The notes: generated by a model not told the origin, from the sequence alone. A stretch of DNA of 40,824 bases from Legionellaceae bacterium UBA2794 (GCA_002352055.1 DEHS01000094.1:26676-67499), one strand, 5' to 3'. Counted from the stretch's first letter, positions 15,942 to 25,214 are shown. Translations and numbers: made by a program.

Positions 15942-16627
15942 TTACTCACCTTTTGACACACGACCCAAAATACTTTCTCTGAAATACCATAGTAATCATT
16001 GTCAGCAGAACCAAATGAAAAATTCTTAAATAAACCAGAAAAAAAATCTTCAATTAATGACGTGTTCGCAAAAGCCTGCAGACGATACCCATTACGATTA
16101 TTGTAGGGATCACCTGAAATGATAAATGTGCCATCATCCAGTTTTTTGGCATCATCAAAGATATAGGAATTTTGATTCGCTACTGACGCTATTAAATAGC
16201 CATCCTCTTTTAAAACACGAGAATACTCATTTAAATTATCAAGAAGGGTCTCACCCTCATCACAATAATAACAACAGTGACATGCTAGAATGTAATCAAA
16301 TTCTTCAGAATCAAAGGGAATACTGCTATTTCTTCCCACCCGTAAATTCGCTTTGTAGCCTGATTCCAAAAGGCGGTTTCTGGTTTGGCTTACTATGCCT
16401 TCCGTAATTTCGATACCACTAACATCAAGCCCAAGATCACATAAAAAAGCAGTATTACGCCCATCTCCAAAACCAATATCCAGAATCTTATTTCCAGGTT
16501 TAGGTTTTACAAACTCGAGTTCAGGGTAACTTGCTAACATAGTTCTGACTACAAACTCAGTAGGATACACTTTTGTCATGGTGCGTTGAGCGTAGAATTG
16601 TTCATAATTTAAATTAATATTATCCAT
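15938..16627 (-). CDS. class I SAM-dependent methyltransferase
   Basis: The protein has 229 residues from the ATG at 16627, or 233 from the ATG at 16639; both overlap the end of the glycosyltransferase gene. The SAM motif ILDIGFGDGRNTAFL is followed by LDVSGIEITEGIV and later EYSRVLKEDGYLIAS. It has no membrane segment. It is the second methyltransferase in the operon and is not a close copy of the one at 14979, so two different methyl groups may be added. Its target is unknown. Confidence 0.82.
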   Translation of the reverse strand: MDNINLNYEQFYAQRTMTKVYPTEFVVRTMLASYPELEFVKPKPGNKILDIGFGDGRNTAFLCDLGLDVSGIEITEGIVSQTRNRLLESGYKANLRVGRNSSIPFDSEEFDYILACHCCYYCDEGETLLDNLNEYSRVLKEDGYLIASVANQNSYIFDDAKKLDDGTFIISGDPYNNRNGYRLQAFANTSLIEDFFSGLFKNFSFGSADNDYYGISEKVFWVVCQKVSK

Positions 16628-17549
16628 CCGATCTTCCATATATTTTCCTGATTATTACATAGGGTCTTTCTTTACTTTCCATGAATATTTTTGATAAATA
16701 AATACCAATTATGCCTATAAAGGAAATAATCATGCCTCCCAAAACCCAAATCGATACCATTATTGAAGTCCATCCTTCAACATGTTTAAACATAAAAAAA
16801 CGACCAATAGTTAAATACAATGCATAACTCATGGTAATTAAAAACATAAACAATCCAAAAAAGAAAATCATCTTCAAAGGAGCAGCACTAAACGAAGTGA
16901 TGGTATTTACGAAATAATTAAATTTTTTAAAAAGGCCATAACTGGATGTATTTTTACTGTGCTTTTTTACAGTCTGGGCATTTTGCTTAAATCCGGTGAT
17001 AACCCATAAGCATGAGATTATGGTCTCAATCTCTTTATAACGCATTAGGGCATCAACATATCTTCGGGTCATTAAACGTGCAGTAGTAATATTTTTGGGA
17101 TGTTTGATATTCAATAACCAATTAAGAATTTTATAATAAAGTGCGCCGCTATAACGTTCAAACCATCCCCCTTTTCGTTTTTCCTGAGTGCCATAGATTA
17201 CGTCGGCTTGATCTTCTATCATTTGTTGATAAAAACCAGGCAGCCATTCCGGCTCCTCTTCAAGATCACTATCGATTAGAAAAACAAAATCACCATGTGA
17301 ATGTTCCAGGCCCGCACGCATCGCATTATGATGACCAAAATTACGAGACAGATCGATTACTACGACATGAGGATCCTTCTCAGAAAGAGCAACGGCCAGA
17401 TTCAGACTATTATCTGCTGAACCATCATTTACCAAAATGATCTCATAATCATCCACTGCAAACTGTTTTGCTACCGCTATAGAACGTTCATAAAATTCAT
17501 TAATATAATTCTCAGAATGATAAAGTGTTGCAACTATTGATAGTTTCAT
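16620..17549 (-). CDS. GtrB-like family 2 glycosyltransferase with two C-terminal membrane segments
   Basis: The 309-residue protein has a GT-A domain (residues 1-215): VATLYHSENYI, NDGSADNS, the DSDLEEEPEW Asp-rich metal site and GTQEKRKGGW. Two hydrophobic segments follow at about residues 226-250 and 262-290. This is the layout of GtrB and dolichol-phosphate-mannose-synthase-like enzymes, which load a sugar onto undecaprenyl phosphate on the cytoplasmic face. The donor could be the modified dTDP-Fuc4N made by this operon. It shares its start codon region with the stop of the WbqC-like gene (1-base overlap). Confidence 0.88.
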   Translation of the reverse strand: MKLSIVATLYHSENYINEFYERSIAVAKQFAVDDYEIILVNDGSADNSLNLAVALSEKDPHVVVIDLSRNFGHHNAMRAGLEHSHGDFVFLIDSDLEEEPEWLPGFYQQMIEDQADVIYGTQEKRKGGWFERYSGALYYKILNWLLNIKHPKNITTARLMTRRYVDALMRYKEIETIISCLWVITGFKQNAQTVKKHSKNTSSYGLFKKFNYFVNTITSFSAAPLKMIFFFGLFMFLITMSYALYLTIGRFFMFKHVEGWTSIMVSIWVLGGMIISFIGIIGIYLSKIFMESKERPYVIIRKIYGRSDG

Positions 17550-18241
17550 CAGGATACATATCTCATATATTCAGGCGCTTTTTTGCCACAATTAAATAAT
17601 AAATCTAAAATACTGACCCCGTGGACAAATTCACCCCAGAGTTGTGGGTATTCTGGGTAACCTGAATAATCAAACCAGGATAATTGAACTCCAGCGTCTG
17701 AGAATAACTGTGGCTCAATATAGTCTTTAGCAGCTGGACCAGAAATATATTGCGTACCGCCTGCTTGCAGACACAAATCAAGCAAGCGCTCAGTTTTACC
17801 CTCTATCAGATTATAATCTCGTGAGTTCGATATCTTAGTTTTGATACCCAAAAAATTACAAATGGCATTCAGGAACGATTGATTCAAGTCAGAAAGATGC
17901 GTGAAGGATTGATTAAGATAAAGTGGCTCCATCCATTCTGCTATCTCATTAAAATAAGGTGATCGACGATAATTTAAGGTTATTGCCTTCCAATGATCCA
18001 CAGCCCATTTTGGGTCATCGATTAATGTATCCTGGATAGTCTGAAAATACTTACCTTTAACTAAGACGGGTATAGATAGCCAGTGGACTCCTTGCGCTGT
18101 CTTTATTTGATTGCGATTTCGCCAATCGCGTTTTGTATACTGCATCCGGTCAAAAATAATAAACTCATCTACAGCCGCAATCATATCGAAATAACCTTTC
18201 CATGGAATATAGTTCGATTGAACTATAGCGACTTTCTTCAT
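17549..18241 (-). CDS. WbqC-family protein
   Basis: The 230-residue protein matches the WbqC-like family: VAIVQSNYIPWKGYFDMI at residues 4-21, DRMQYTKRDWRNRNQIK and the QYISGPAAKDYI segment. Members occur in O-antigen and capsule loci, often next to sugar aminotransferases, and some are proposed to modify amino sugars, but I know of no firm reaction. It is the first gene of the 14-gene operon, so the operon promoter should lie in 18242-18487. It has no signal peptide and no membrane segment. Confidence 0.8.
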   Translation of the reverse strand: MKKVAIVQSNYIPWKGYFDMIAAVDEFIIFDRMQYTKRDWRNRNQIKTAQGVHWLSIPVLVKGKYFQTIQDTLIDDPKWAVDHWKAITLNYRRSPYFNEIAEWMEPLYLNQSFTHLSDLNQSFLNAICNFLGIKTKISNSRDYNLIEGKTERLLDLCLQAGGTQYISGPAAKDYIEPQLFSDAGVQLSWFDYSGYPEYPQLWGEFVHGVSILDLLFNCGKKAPEYMRYVS

Positions 18242-18487
18242 GATGAATCTATTTGTTATATTTTTATGGCTGTATAATAAACGAATACGCGTTTAAAAGG
18301 AATATAGGAACACTCTGACCAAAATAAGAAAAGATTATTAAAACATAGCGATAAATTGTTTCAAGAGGCATAATGCGATGGATTTGGAGAGTCTTCACTA
18401 CTGTCAGGATGTCAAACCTGTATCTCTAACTCCTTATTGAGTGACCCATCCATAATATTTGAAATCAGGATATATTAAAGGGTAAAA

Positions 18488-20065
18488 ATGAATTTAATGA
18501 AACAATGGATAAGTTCGCGCTTCCACTCCCTATTTATATTATATTTTATCGCAAATATATTTTTATTATTAAATTATTCAGGTGTTTATTGGGATGACTG
18601 GACTCTTGTCAATCAAGATCCTGCCTCCATTCTCAATATCTATTCTCAAACTGGTTTTTGGTGGATGGGCTATTTTCATGTTTATCTGCAAAGTATTGGA
18701 AATGGTATCTATGTGTACCGTTTAATCGGATTCTTTAGTTATTTTTTTTCCGGAATATTTCTTTATTACATTCTTGATAAATTAAATTATTTTAACAAAC
18801 GTACTCTGTATATTCTGGTATTGCTTTTCCTTTTGGCACCAGTCAACGATGCAAGAGTTGCATTGATCAATACGCCCGCAATTCTGACAGTGTTCCTTTT
18901 TTACTTTGCTTTCTTTCTCCTTGCACTTTATATGGATAGCAATAAAAAGATATATAATCGAATTATTATACTTAGTATATTTTTTATAACCTTTTGCCTT
19001 GAATCCCTATTAGTGTTCTATGCGGTGGTTTTAGTTTATATTCTTATTAAAACATACCAGCAAAATCTTGCTTTAAAAAAGAGTACTATTTTAAAAATCT
19101 TTATTACCCGGTATCTCGATTTTATCTGCCTCCCTTTATTCTTTTTTGGAATCAAACAGTTTTTCTTCCAACCCCATGGTTTATATACAGGGTATAATAG
19201 TCTTCATTTTGATGTAATCAATCTTCTTTCCTTATTAGGACAATCCTTTTATACATCGCTATACCAACCGTTAAAACAAGCGATAAGCAGTCTGTATTAT
19301 TTTTTCTATTTTATGCCATTAATATTTATTCTTGTTTTAGTGATATTTAAAAAAGAGGATTTTTTTGAAAGCAATACCAAGATATCTATCGTAACACGCA
19401 CAAGTTTTCTAATATGCGGGGTTTTGCTTTTTTTAATCGCCGTATTTCCGTATTGTGCCGTAGGTAAATTACCCCATCTGGATAATTGGGCATCCCGTAA
19501 TCAGATTCTTGTTCCTTTAGGTATGTCTTTTTTGCTTTATTGGCTTATTATGGAAAGTGCACTTTTAAATAAACGACTGGCTAACGGATTACTCTATTTA
19601 GTAGTTACTTCATTTATCGTGCAAAACCTATACAATCATTATCTTTATAATATAGATTGGTTTTATCAAAAATCATTGATTGCTCAATTTAAAAAATCCG
19701 ACGTTTTCAAAAACAATACCACTTTTATTGCTACTGATGAGCTTGAAAGAGAAGTATGGGTTCATAAAAGGGGATTAGTTTTTTATGAATTAGGGGGTTT
19801 ATTTAAGCAGGCATTTCATGAGGATACTCGCCTTTTGGTGCATGATATTTCCGCTATAAAGCTATTTTCTGAATACAGCAAATACCCGCAATATAATTTT
19901 TCCCATTGGGTTCCAGAGAAGCCTGTTACTATTAAGTTACAGAAAAATAACGATTTTGAATTGACGCTAAAGAAGCAATTTGGATTGTTTTATAATTATA
20001 TTTTTAATACGGCCTCTTTTGAACAAAATATAAAAAATTTAAGCAAGGTCGTCACTAATGGGTAA
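18488..20065 (+). CDS. multi-pass membrane protein, GT-C glycosyltransferase-like
   Basis: The 525-residue protein has about ten hydrophobic segments between residues 15 and 395, then a soluble C-terminal part of some 130 residues. The first loop after membrane segment 1 has an acidic motif, GVYWDDWTLV (about residues 31-40), in the place where GT-C enzymes keep a catalytic Asp. AAAGGG lies five bases before the ATG. I cannot name the exact family. It is transcribed away from the 14-gene operon across a 246-base gap. Together with GtrB-like and GtrA proteins it could be the GtrC-type enzyme that transfers the lipid-linked sugar to LPS in the periplasm. Confidence 0.72.
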   Translation: MNLMKQWISSRFHSLFILYFIANIFLLLNYSGVYWDDWTLVNQDPASILNIYSQTGFWWMGYFHVYLQSIGNGIYVYRLIGFFSYFFSGIFLYYILDKLNYFNKRTLYILVLLFLLAPVNDARVALINTPAILTVFLFYFAFFLLALYMDSNKKIYNRIIILSIFFITFCLESLLVFYAVVLVYILIKTYQQNLALKKSTILKIFITRYLDFICLPLFFFGIKQFFFQPHGLYTGYNSLHFDVINLLSLLGQSFYTSLYQPLKQAISSLYYFFYFMPLIFILVLVIFKKEDFFESNTKISIVTRTSFLICGVLLFLIAVFPYCAVGKLPHLDNWASRNQILVPLGMSFLLYWLIMESALLNKRLANGLLYLVVTSFIVQNLYNHYLYNIDWFYQKSLIAQFKKSDVFKNNTTFIATDELEREVWVHKRGLVFYELGGLFKQAFHEDTRLLVHDISAIKLFSEYSKYPQYNFSHWVPEKPVTIKLQKNNDFELTLKKQFGLFYNYIFNTASFEQNIKNLSKVVTNG

Positions 20066-20079
20066 TTTTCCAATTACCC
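20060..20079. terminator. bidirectional hairpin between convergent genes
   Basis: GGGTAATT-TTCC-AATTACCC is a perfect 8-base stem with a 4-base loop. It overlaps the stop codons of both the GT-C-like gene (plus) and the AmpG-like gene (minus), so it could end transcription from both sides. It lacks a long T run. Confidence 0.5.
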
Positions 20080-21333
20080 TACTGGATTTAAACCAACATT
20101 TTTAACAGCAGAGTCTCTTTTATTAGGGTTATTTGTAGTCTGATCTTTTATTAATATTAAAAACGGAATAAAGAGTAATGCACAGACAACAGATATCTCG
20201 TAAAGCCCCACCCAACCCAGATTCATTTGAATGCCTGCAGCAACAGGACCCGAAAATATGCGAGGTAAAGATGAGACTGCGACTAATAATGAAAACTGCG
20301 TCCCGGTAAATTTTTTATTAACAAGCCTCATAAAGAAAGCAACCAAAGCGGTGGAGGCCATGCCTGCGGCAAAATTATCTAAAAATACAGCGACCGCTAA
20401 CAAAACAACACTTTTACCAATTACAGCCAAAGCGACAAAAAATACATTAGTCAAAGCCTGTATCAAGCCAAACACAAATAAAGATTTGTACAAAGAATAA
20501 CGCATTAATAAAAAGCCAGCTGTTAAACCACCCAGCAAGATGGAGCCTATTCCCAACATTTTATTGATATAACCAATGGTAGCCAATGAAAAACCAAGGC
20601 CCTGTATTAAAAAGGGCATCACTATGCCGCTGGTAGTTGTAGTAAATGCTTCGCCCAATTTATAACAAAACACGAATAACAAAAGATAAACTACACCGGG
20701 ACGATACATTAAATCTTTTACAGGCTGAATAAAGCTATGGGTGAATGTTCCGGTTTCTTTTATTTCATGAACAGGCTCTTCGCTCAATAACACGGCCAAA
20801 ATGCCTACAGCCATGAAACAGCCCATAATGCGATAAGTACAGGCCCAACCCAAATTATCTGCCATGACCAATGCGAAACCACCCGAGAGTAACAAAGCAA
20901 TTCGATACCCAAAAACAGCTAAAGAAGCTCCTAAACCATGCTCTTTGACAGGTAAATATTCAGCTCTTTGCGCATCAATGGCCACATCCTGGGTTGCGGA
21001 AAAGCAAGCCAATATCAAAGCAATAAATGCTAAAAGTTTAGGGTATTGATCAGGAGTAAACCAGGCAATCACGTTAAAACCAGCCAACAACAGGATTTGC
21101 ATGGTAATCATCCAGCTGCGACGTTTGCCTAAAGAAAATAATTCATATCTATCGAGAATAGGACCCCAAAATATACGATAGACATAGGGTAAACCGACAA
21201 GACTTAAAGCACCTGTTGCAAGAACGGACATCCCGCTGTAAGCGTACCAGGCTTGAAGAGTACTAGTAATCAACGCCATAGGTAATCCAGAGGAGAAACC
21301 TAAAAGAAATACTATAAAAAGACGTTTGTTCAT
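20074..21333 (-). CDS. AmpG-like MFS permease
   Basis: The protein has 419 residues from the ATG at 21333; a further in-frame upstream reading to 21378 runs over the mip terminator hairpin and is not likely. About 12 hydrophobic segments are visible. AmpG-type features are FLLGFSSGLPMALITSTLQAW at the start, SLVGLPYVYRIFWGPILDRY, the loop GKRRSW, and ATQDVAIDAQRAEYL. AmpG imports anhydromuropeptides for cell-wall recycling. It lies 69 bases downstream of mip. The substrate is inferred by family only. Confidence 0.82.
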   Translation of the reverse strand: MNKRLFIVFLLGFSSGLPMALITSTLQAWYAYSGMSVLATGALSLVGLPYVYRIFWGPILDRYELFSLGKRRSWMITMQILLLAGFNVIAWFTPDQYPKLLAFIALILACFSATQDVAIDAQRAEYLPVKEHGLGASLAVFGYRIALLLSGGFALVMADNLGWACTYRIMGCFMAVGILAVLLSEEPVHEIKETGTFTHSFIQPVKDLMYRPGVVYLLLFVFCYKLGEAFTTTTSGIVMPFLIQGLGFSLATIGYINKMLGIGSILLGGLTAGFLLMRYSLYKSLFVFGLIQALTNVFFVALAVIGKSVVLLAVAVFLDNFAAGMASTALVAFFMRLVNKKFTGTQFSLLVAVSSLPRIFSGPVAAGIQMNLGWVGLYEISVVCALLFIPFLILIKDQTTNNPNKRDSAVKNVGLNPVG

Positions 21334-21369
21334 GCAGAAAAGGGCTCTTTGACGATCTCGCTTATGGCA

Positions 21370-21395
21370 CCACCCCAAATGTTCATTTGGGGTGG
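21370..21395 (-). terminator. strong hairpin downstream of mip
   Basis: CCACCCCAAATG and CATTTGGGGTGG are 12-base perfect inverted repeats separated by two bases, 8 bases after the mip stop. The stem is GC-rich and strong, but no clear T run follows on the minus strand. It most likely ends mip transcripts or protects their 3' end; AmpG starts 37 bases later. Confidence 0.6.
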
Positions 21396-21402
21396 CTAAT
21401 AT

Positions 21403-22104
21403 TTACGAAGATTTTTTTACTGAGATCAGGTGAATTTTAAAAATTAATGTTTCATTAGGGCCTATTGGGCCACCAACACTTCGAGGTCCATATGCAAGAC
21501 CTGAAGGAACATAAACTTCCCAAGTTGAACCAGCAGGCATTAATTGTAATGCTTCAGTCCAGCCAGGAATAACTTGTGACACCTGAAATGTTGCAGGCTT
21601 GCCTGTTTTATCAGTGCTGTCAAAAACGGTACCATCTATCAAGCGACCTGTATATTCAACAGTTACTGTATCAGCTTTACCAGGTTTAGCGCCTGTACCT
21701 GCTTCGATTACTTTATATTGTAATCCGCTTGGTAATACTACAACACCTGCTTTCCCTTTATTCTCACTCAGGAAGGCTTCGCCTTTAGTTTTGTTTTCAT
21801 CCGCTTTTTTATTAAATTCAGAAGTACGTTTTGCCATTAAATCTTTCTGAAATTTGTTCAAAACGTCTTTCATTTGTTGTTCAGTTAAAATTAACTGAGT
21901 ACCGGTCATACCATCCTGCATTCCTTTGGCTAATGCTTCTGGATTGATATCAATACCTTGAGTTTTGAAGTTTTTTCCTAAATCGGCACCAATACTATAA
22001 GACAATTTATCTTTGTCAGTAGTTAATGATGTCGCATCGATTGCAGCCATTGCACTTGACATTGCCATTCCCATGACAGCCGCAGCGATCAATTTCATCT
22101 TCAT
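21403..22104 (-). CDS. mip: Mip, FKBP-type peptidyl-prolyl isomerase (macrophage infectivity potentiator)
   Basis: The protein has 233 residues from the ATG at 22104 (MKMKLIAAAVMG), the usual Legionella length; a TTG two codons upstream is not needed. A signal peptide ends near Ala-Met-Ala (residue 20). An N-terminal dimerisation region and long helix (with DVLNKFQKDLMAKR) follow, and the FKBP domain occupies the C-terminal 110 residues with VEYTGRLIDGTVFDS, QVIPGWTEALQLMPAGSTWE and LAYGPRSVGGPIGPNETLIF. Mip is an outer-membrane-associated surface virulence factor that aids infection of phagocytes. GGGG lies eight bases upstream of the ATG. It is one of the clearest markers that this part of the window is Legionella. 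Confidence 0.98.
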   Translation of the reverse strand: MKMKLIAAAVMGMAMSSAMAAIDATSLTTDKDKLSYSIGADLGKNFKTQGIDINPEALAKGMQDGMTGTQLILTEQQMKDVLNKFQKDLMAKRTSEFNKKADENKTKGEAFLSENKGKAGVVVLPSGLQYKVIEAGTGAKPGKADTVTVEYTGRLIDGTVFDSTDKTGKPATFQVSQVIPGWTEALQLMPAGSTWEVYVPSGLAYGPRSVGGPIGPNETLIFKIHLISVKKSS

Positions 22105-22304
22105 AAACAATCCCCTTTTAGTCTTTCTTTAATTAAATATCTTCCTGAATCTAAAGAGAAAGATATTGAACACAATAAAAATGCCCCCTCATTCTGCCTA
22201 AATTCAACTAAAATTACCAGTTAAAAGGCATCATTAATTACAAATAGACAAAATGAAATGATACCTCTAAACTTGCACCTAAATTGAATCAGAGATTTTG
22301 CAGT

Positions 22305-23681
22305 ATGAATATAAGTGTATTTGATTTATTTTCTATCGGAATTGGGCCATCAAGCTCCCATACCGTTGGTCCTATGTCCTCTGCAAATGCATTTTTGAAA
22401 CTATTGGAAGATGGTGGTTTTTTTGCCGCGACCTCTCGTGTGAAAGTGGAGCTATATGGGTCTCTTGCCTTGACAGGTAAAGGACATGGAACGGATAAGG
22501 CCATTCTCAATGGTCTTGAAGGTGAGACACCTGAGACAGTAGTTCCTGAATCCATGGTTCCAAGAATGCATGAGATTCTTAGCTCGCATACCCTAAATCT
22601 GGGTGGAAAGAAAACAATTACTTTTAATGAAGCAAGTGATTTTCTCTTTCTGCAAAAAGAACTATTACCCCTGCATACCAATGGCATGCGGTTTACCGCC
22701 TATGATGCTGAAGAGAACATATTATTTTCTCAAGTATATTATTCAATTGGCGGAGGGTTTATTACCACGGCAGAAGATTTTTACAGCACTACCGAGGACT
22801 TAAATCCTCCCCCCTACCCCTTCTCAACGGCAGAACAATTACTGGTATTGTGTACTGATAATGGCTTAACCATTGCTGAACTTATGTTAGCAAATGAAAA
22901 AACATGGCGCTCAACCGAAGAAATTCATCAGGGAATTTTAGCCATTGCCAAAGTTATGGATGAATGCATTGCAACTGGGTGCAAGCATGAAGGAATCTTG
23001 CCGGGCGGTCTCAATTTAAAAAGAAGAGCGCCAGGACTGTATAAAAAATTAATGGATCAGAAAGGGGTAAAAAGTATATTTGAGCAATCAGATATAATGA
23101 ACCTGCTTAATCTATATGCCATGGCAGTTAATGAGGAAAATGCCGCCGGTGGACGAATAGTAACTGCCCCTACCAATGGAGCCGCTGGAATCATCCCTGC
23201 TGTGTTAAAATATTGCCAGCATGCGCACGATAAAATGAGTAATGAAGATATCTTTACTTATTTCCTAACTGCTGCAGCAATTGGTATTCTGTACAAGAAA
23301 GGTGCTTCTATATCCGGTGCCGAGGTAGGCTGTCAGGGAGAAGTAGGCGTGGCTTCATCTATGGCGGCAGCTGGTCTTACAGCGGTCTTGGGTGGCACCG
23401 TAGAACAGGTTGAAAATGCTGCAGAAATTGCAATGGAACACCATCTGGGAATGACTTGCGACCCGGTATTAGGTCTGGTTCAAATCCCATGTATTGAACG
23501 AAATGCAATGGGATCTGTCAAAGCAGTAAACGCAACTCGGATGGCATTGATTGGTGATGGAGAACACCACATCTCATTGGATAAAGTAATTAAAACCATG
23601 AAGCAGACTGGGATTGACATGCAAAGTATTTATAAAGAAACCTCTATGGGTGGACTTGCTGTTAACCTGCCTGAATGTTAA
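22305..23681 (+). CDS. sdaA: L-serine dehydratase (iron-sulfur type)
   Basis: The 458-residue protein is read from the ATG at 22305; the frame also extends to a TTG at 22284. It deaminates L-serine to pyruvate and ammonia with a 4Fe-4S cluster. The beta-domain start has FSIGIGPSSSHTVGPM. The cluster cysteines lie in GAEVGCQGEVGVASS and TCDPVLGLVQIPCIERNAMG, as in E. coli SdaA. Serine is a main carbon source for Legionella, so this is a core catabolic gene. It diverges from mip across a 200-base region that must hold both promoters. Confidence 0.95.
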   Translation: MNISVFDLFSIGIGPSSSHTVGPMSSANAFLKLLEDGGFFAATSRVKVELYGSLALTGKGHGTDKAILNGLEGETPETVVPESMVPRMHEILSSHTLNLGGKKTITFNEASDFLFLQKELLPLHTNGMRFTAYDAEENILFSQVYYSIGGGFITTAEDFYSTTEDLNPPPYPFSTAEQLLVLCTDNGLTIAELMLANEKTWRSTEEIHQGILAIAKVMDECIATGCKHEGILPGGLNLKRRAPGLYKKLMDQKGVKSIFEQSDIMNLLNLYAMAVNEENAAGGRIVTAPTNGAAGIIPAVLKYCQHAHDKMSNEDIFTYFLTAAAIGILYKKGASISGAEVGCQGEVGVASSMAAAGLTAVLGGTVEQVENAAEIAMEHHLGMTCDPVLGLVQIPCIERNAMGSVKAVNATRMALIGDGEHHISLDKVIKTMKQTGIDMQSIYKETSMGGLAVNLPEC

Positions 23682-23690
23682 TACCCATGA

Positions 23691-23727
23691 CGAGTCCTCG
23701 CTTTTCATTTGAAAAAGCGAGCACTCG
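23691..23727. terminator. bidirectional hairpin after sdaA
   Basis: CGAGTCCTCGCTTTT and AAAAGCGAGCACTCG form a 14-pair stem with one C-C mismatch. It sits 9 bases after the sdaA stop and 14 bases before the end of the convergent coiled-coil gene, so it can end both. The A/T pairs at the stem top supply a short T run for sdaA transcripts. Confidence 0.6.
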
Positions 23728-23741
23728 AATTATCTCGACTA

Positions 23742-25214
23742 TCACTTGGGCGTTGCAGGTTTTGTAAATTTTATTCCCCCGCATGCCTCTAATTCCTCTA
23801 TTTTTCTTTGAATATTACTCTTCGGAGTTTGCGGGGAAGAGGGTGCAGACTGACTCTTGGACTCTTTTTTTACTCCAGGCGAAAAAAAAGATTGTCGGCG
23901 GATAGTTGATTCAGCGATGTCATCTGAATCTACTTTCGGAATTTTCTCTTGTTTTTGCTGCTTTAATTTTGTAGTGAAACTAAAAGCTCTAAGTTTCAAT
24001 TTCTTTATCTTAGGACTCTGAATGTCCACTGGAGGAGTTAATATAATGGGGTCTGGCTGAGAAAAAACCAACACTGAGGGGATATATTCGGCCTTCGATT
24101 TTAACGTATTTGTTTTAAGTCCATAATTAATTTTTGCATACTCTCTAAACCTGTCTTGCTCTTTATTAAGATTAGCTAAGCAATTAGTGATTTTAGGATC
24201 GAACTTTCTACATGAATCCTCAAGTTGTTTATGAGTAATTTTTAATTTATCTAACCGGGTGCTTTTTTCATTAACTAATTTTTTATTATCTTCAAGAGCC
24301 GTTTCAAGGCTTTGGAACTCTCTAGATAAAATAACATTATCTTTTAAGAAATTAAAATTATTAGAATTTAATTGACTATCAGGATATGCTTTGATCCATT
24401 CCGAAATTGAGTTCTGATCAAGTGTATTATTATTGGCTAATAATTTTTCACGAACTTCAAAAGCTTGTTCCAAGCTAACCATTATTGATTTAATTCGATT
24501 TAGCTCATCCTCAAGTTCTAAAATTTGCTCCCTATACTCTTTTAAATTAGCATCAAGCTCTGGAATCACATTATTAGCTACAAAATCGATTGACTTATCC
24601 GAGTTATCTACATTGCTTAACAATAAATTCGCATATTCAAGACCCAAATCCCAAATTGAACTTATTGAATGTGCCACAGCCGTTAATTTGTCTGTCTCTT
24701 GAATTTCAACATTGTCCACTTCATCTTTTAAGGTCTTTCCTAAAAGTCTAAATTGAGAAAATAACTGAACACATTTAATTTGACTCGCTTCAAAGGTATT
24801 TATAAGTTCAAAGCAATTAAATTTTGCCATAATGCTGCGATATAATTTAGATAATGTTACATAACTGCCACATGCGGCAGCCGCTGCATTACGTGTCTGA
24901 TAGAATATAGGGTGAGATACGAAATTAGCTAATTTTTTAGCGATTTCATCACTATCATCTTGTTCAGTAAAATTTAACCCCAGCTCTTTTACATACTCAT
25001 CCTGGCTGTCCCCTACCAGTAAATATATTTTTTCATAAGGTCTTACTAATTTTTTTAATTCATGGATGGTATTTGAGGGTAGTCCTGCTGGATGTAATTC
25101 GCATTCCAGAGTTTTAATTAAATCAGACACTGCTTTATACACATCAACAAAGCCCTGAATTTTATTAAGCTCTGTTGTTCTAATTTCGTTACATATAAGA
25201 TGTATCTTGCCCAT
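23742..25214 (-). CDS. unknown coiled-coil protein, possible secreted effector
   Basis: The 490-residue protein has no signal peptide and no membrane segment. Residues about 225-370 have long Leu/Glu/Lys-rich stretches (EQILELEDELNRIKSIMV; EDNKKLVNEKSTRLDKLKI) predicted as coiled coil. Residues 390-490 are low-complexity, basic and Ser/Pro-rich (SQSAPSSPQTPKSN), ending with a Glu-containing patch KIEELEACGG followed by a Lys-rich tail. I do not recognise a family. Coiled coils with a disordered tail and a Glu patch near the C-terminus resemble many Dot/Icm effectors of Legionella, but this is not proof. It stands alone on the minus strand between sdaA and tilS. Confidence 0.7.
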   Translation of the reverse strand: MGKIHLICNEIRTTELNKIQGFVDVYKAVSDLIKTLECELHPAGLPSNTIHELKKLVRPYEKIYLLVGDSQDEYVKELGLNFTEQDDSDEIAKKLANFVSHPIFYQTRNAAAAACGSYVTLSKLYRSIMAKFNCFELINTFEASQIKCVQLFSQFRLLGKTLKDEVDNVEIQETDKLTAVAHSISSIWDLGLEYANLLLSNVDNSDKSIDFVANNVIPELDANLKEYREQILELEDELNRIKSIMVSLEQAFEVREKLLANNNTLDQNSISEWIKAYPDSQLNSNNFNFLKDNVILSREFQSLETALEDNKKLVNEKSTRLDKLKITHKQLEDSCRKFDPKITNCLANLNKEQDRFREYAKINYGLKTNTLKSKAEYIPSVLVFSQPDPIILTPPVDIQSPKIKKLKLRAFSFTTKLKQQKQEKIPKVDSDDIAESTIRRQSFFSPGVKKESKSQSAPSSPQTPKSNIQRKIEELEACGGIKFTKPATPK

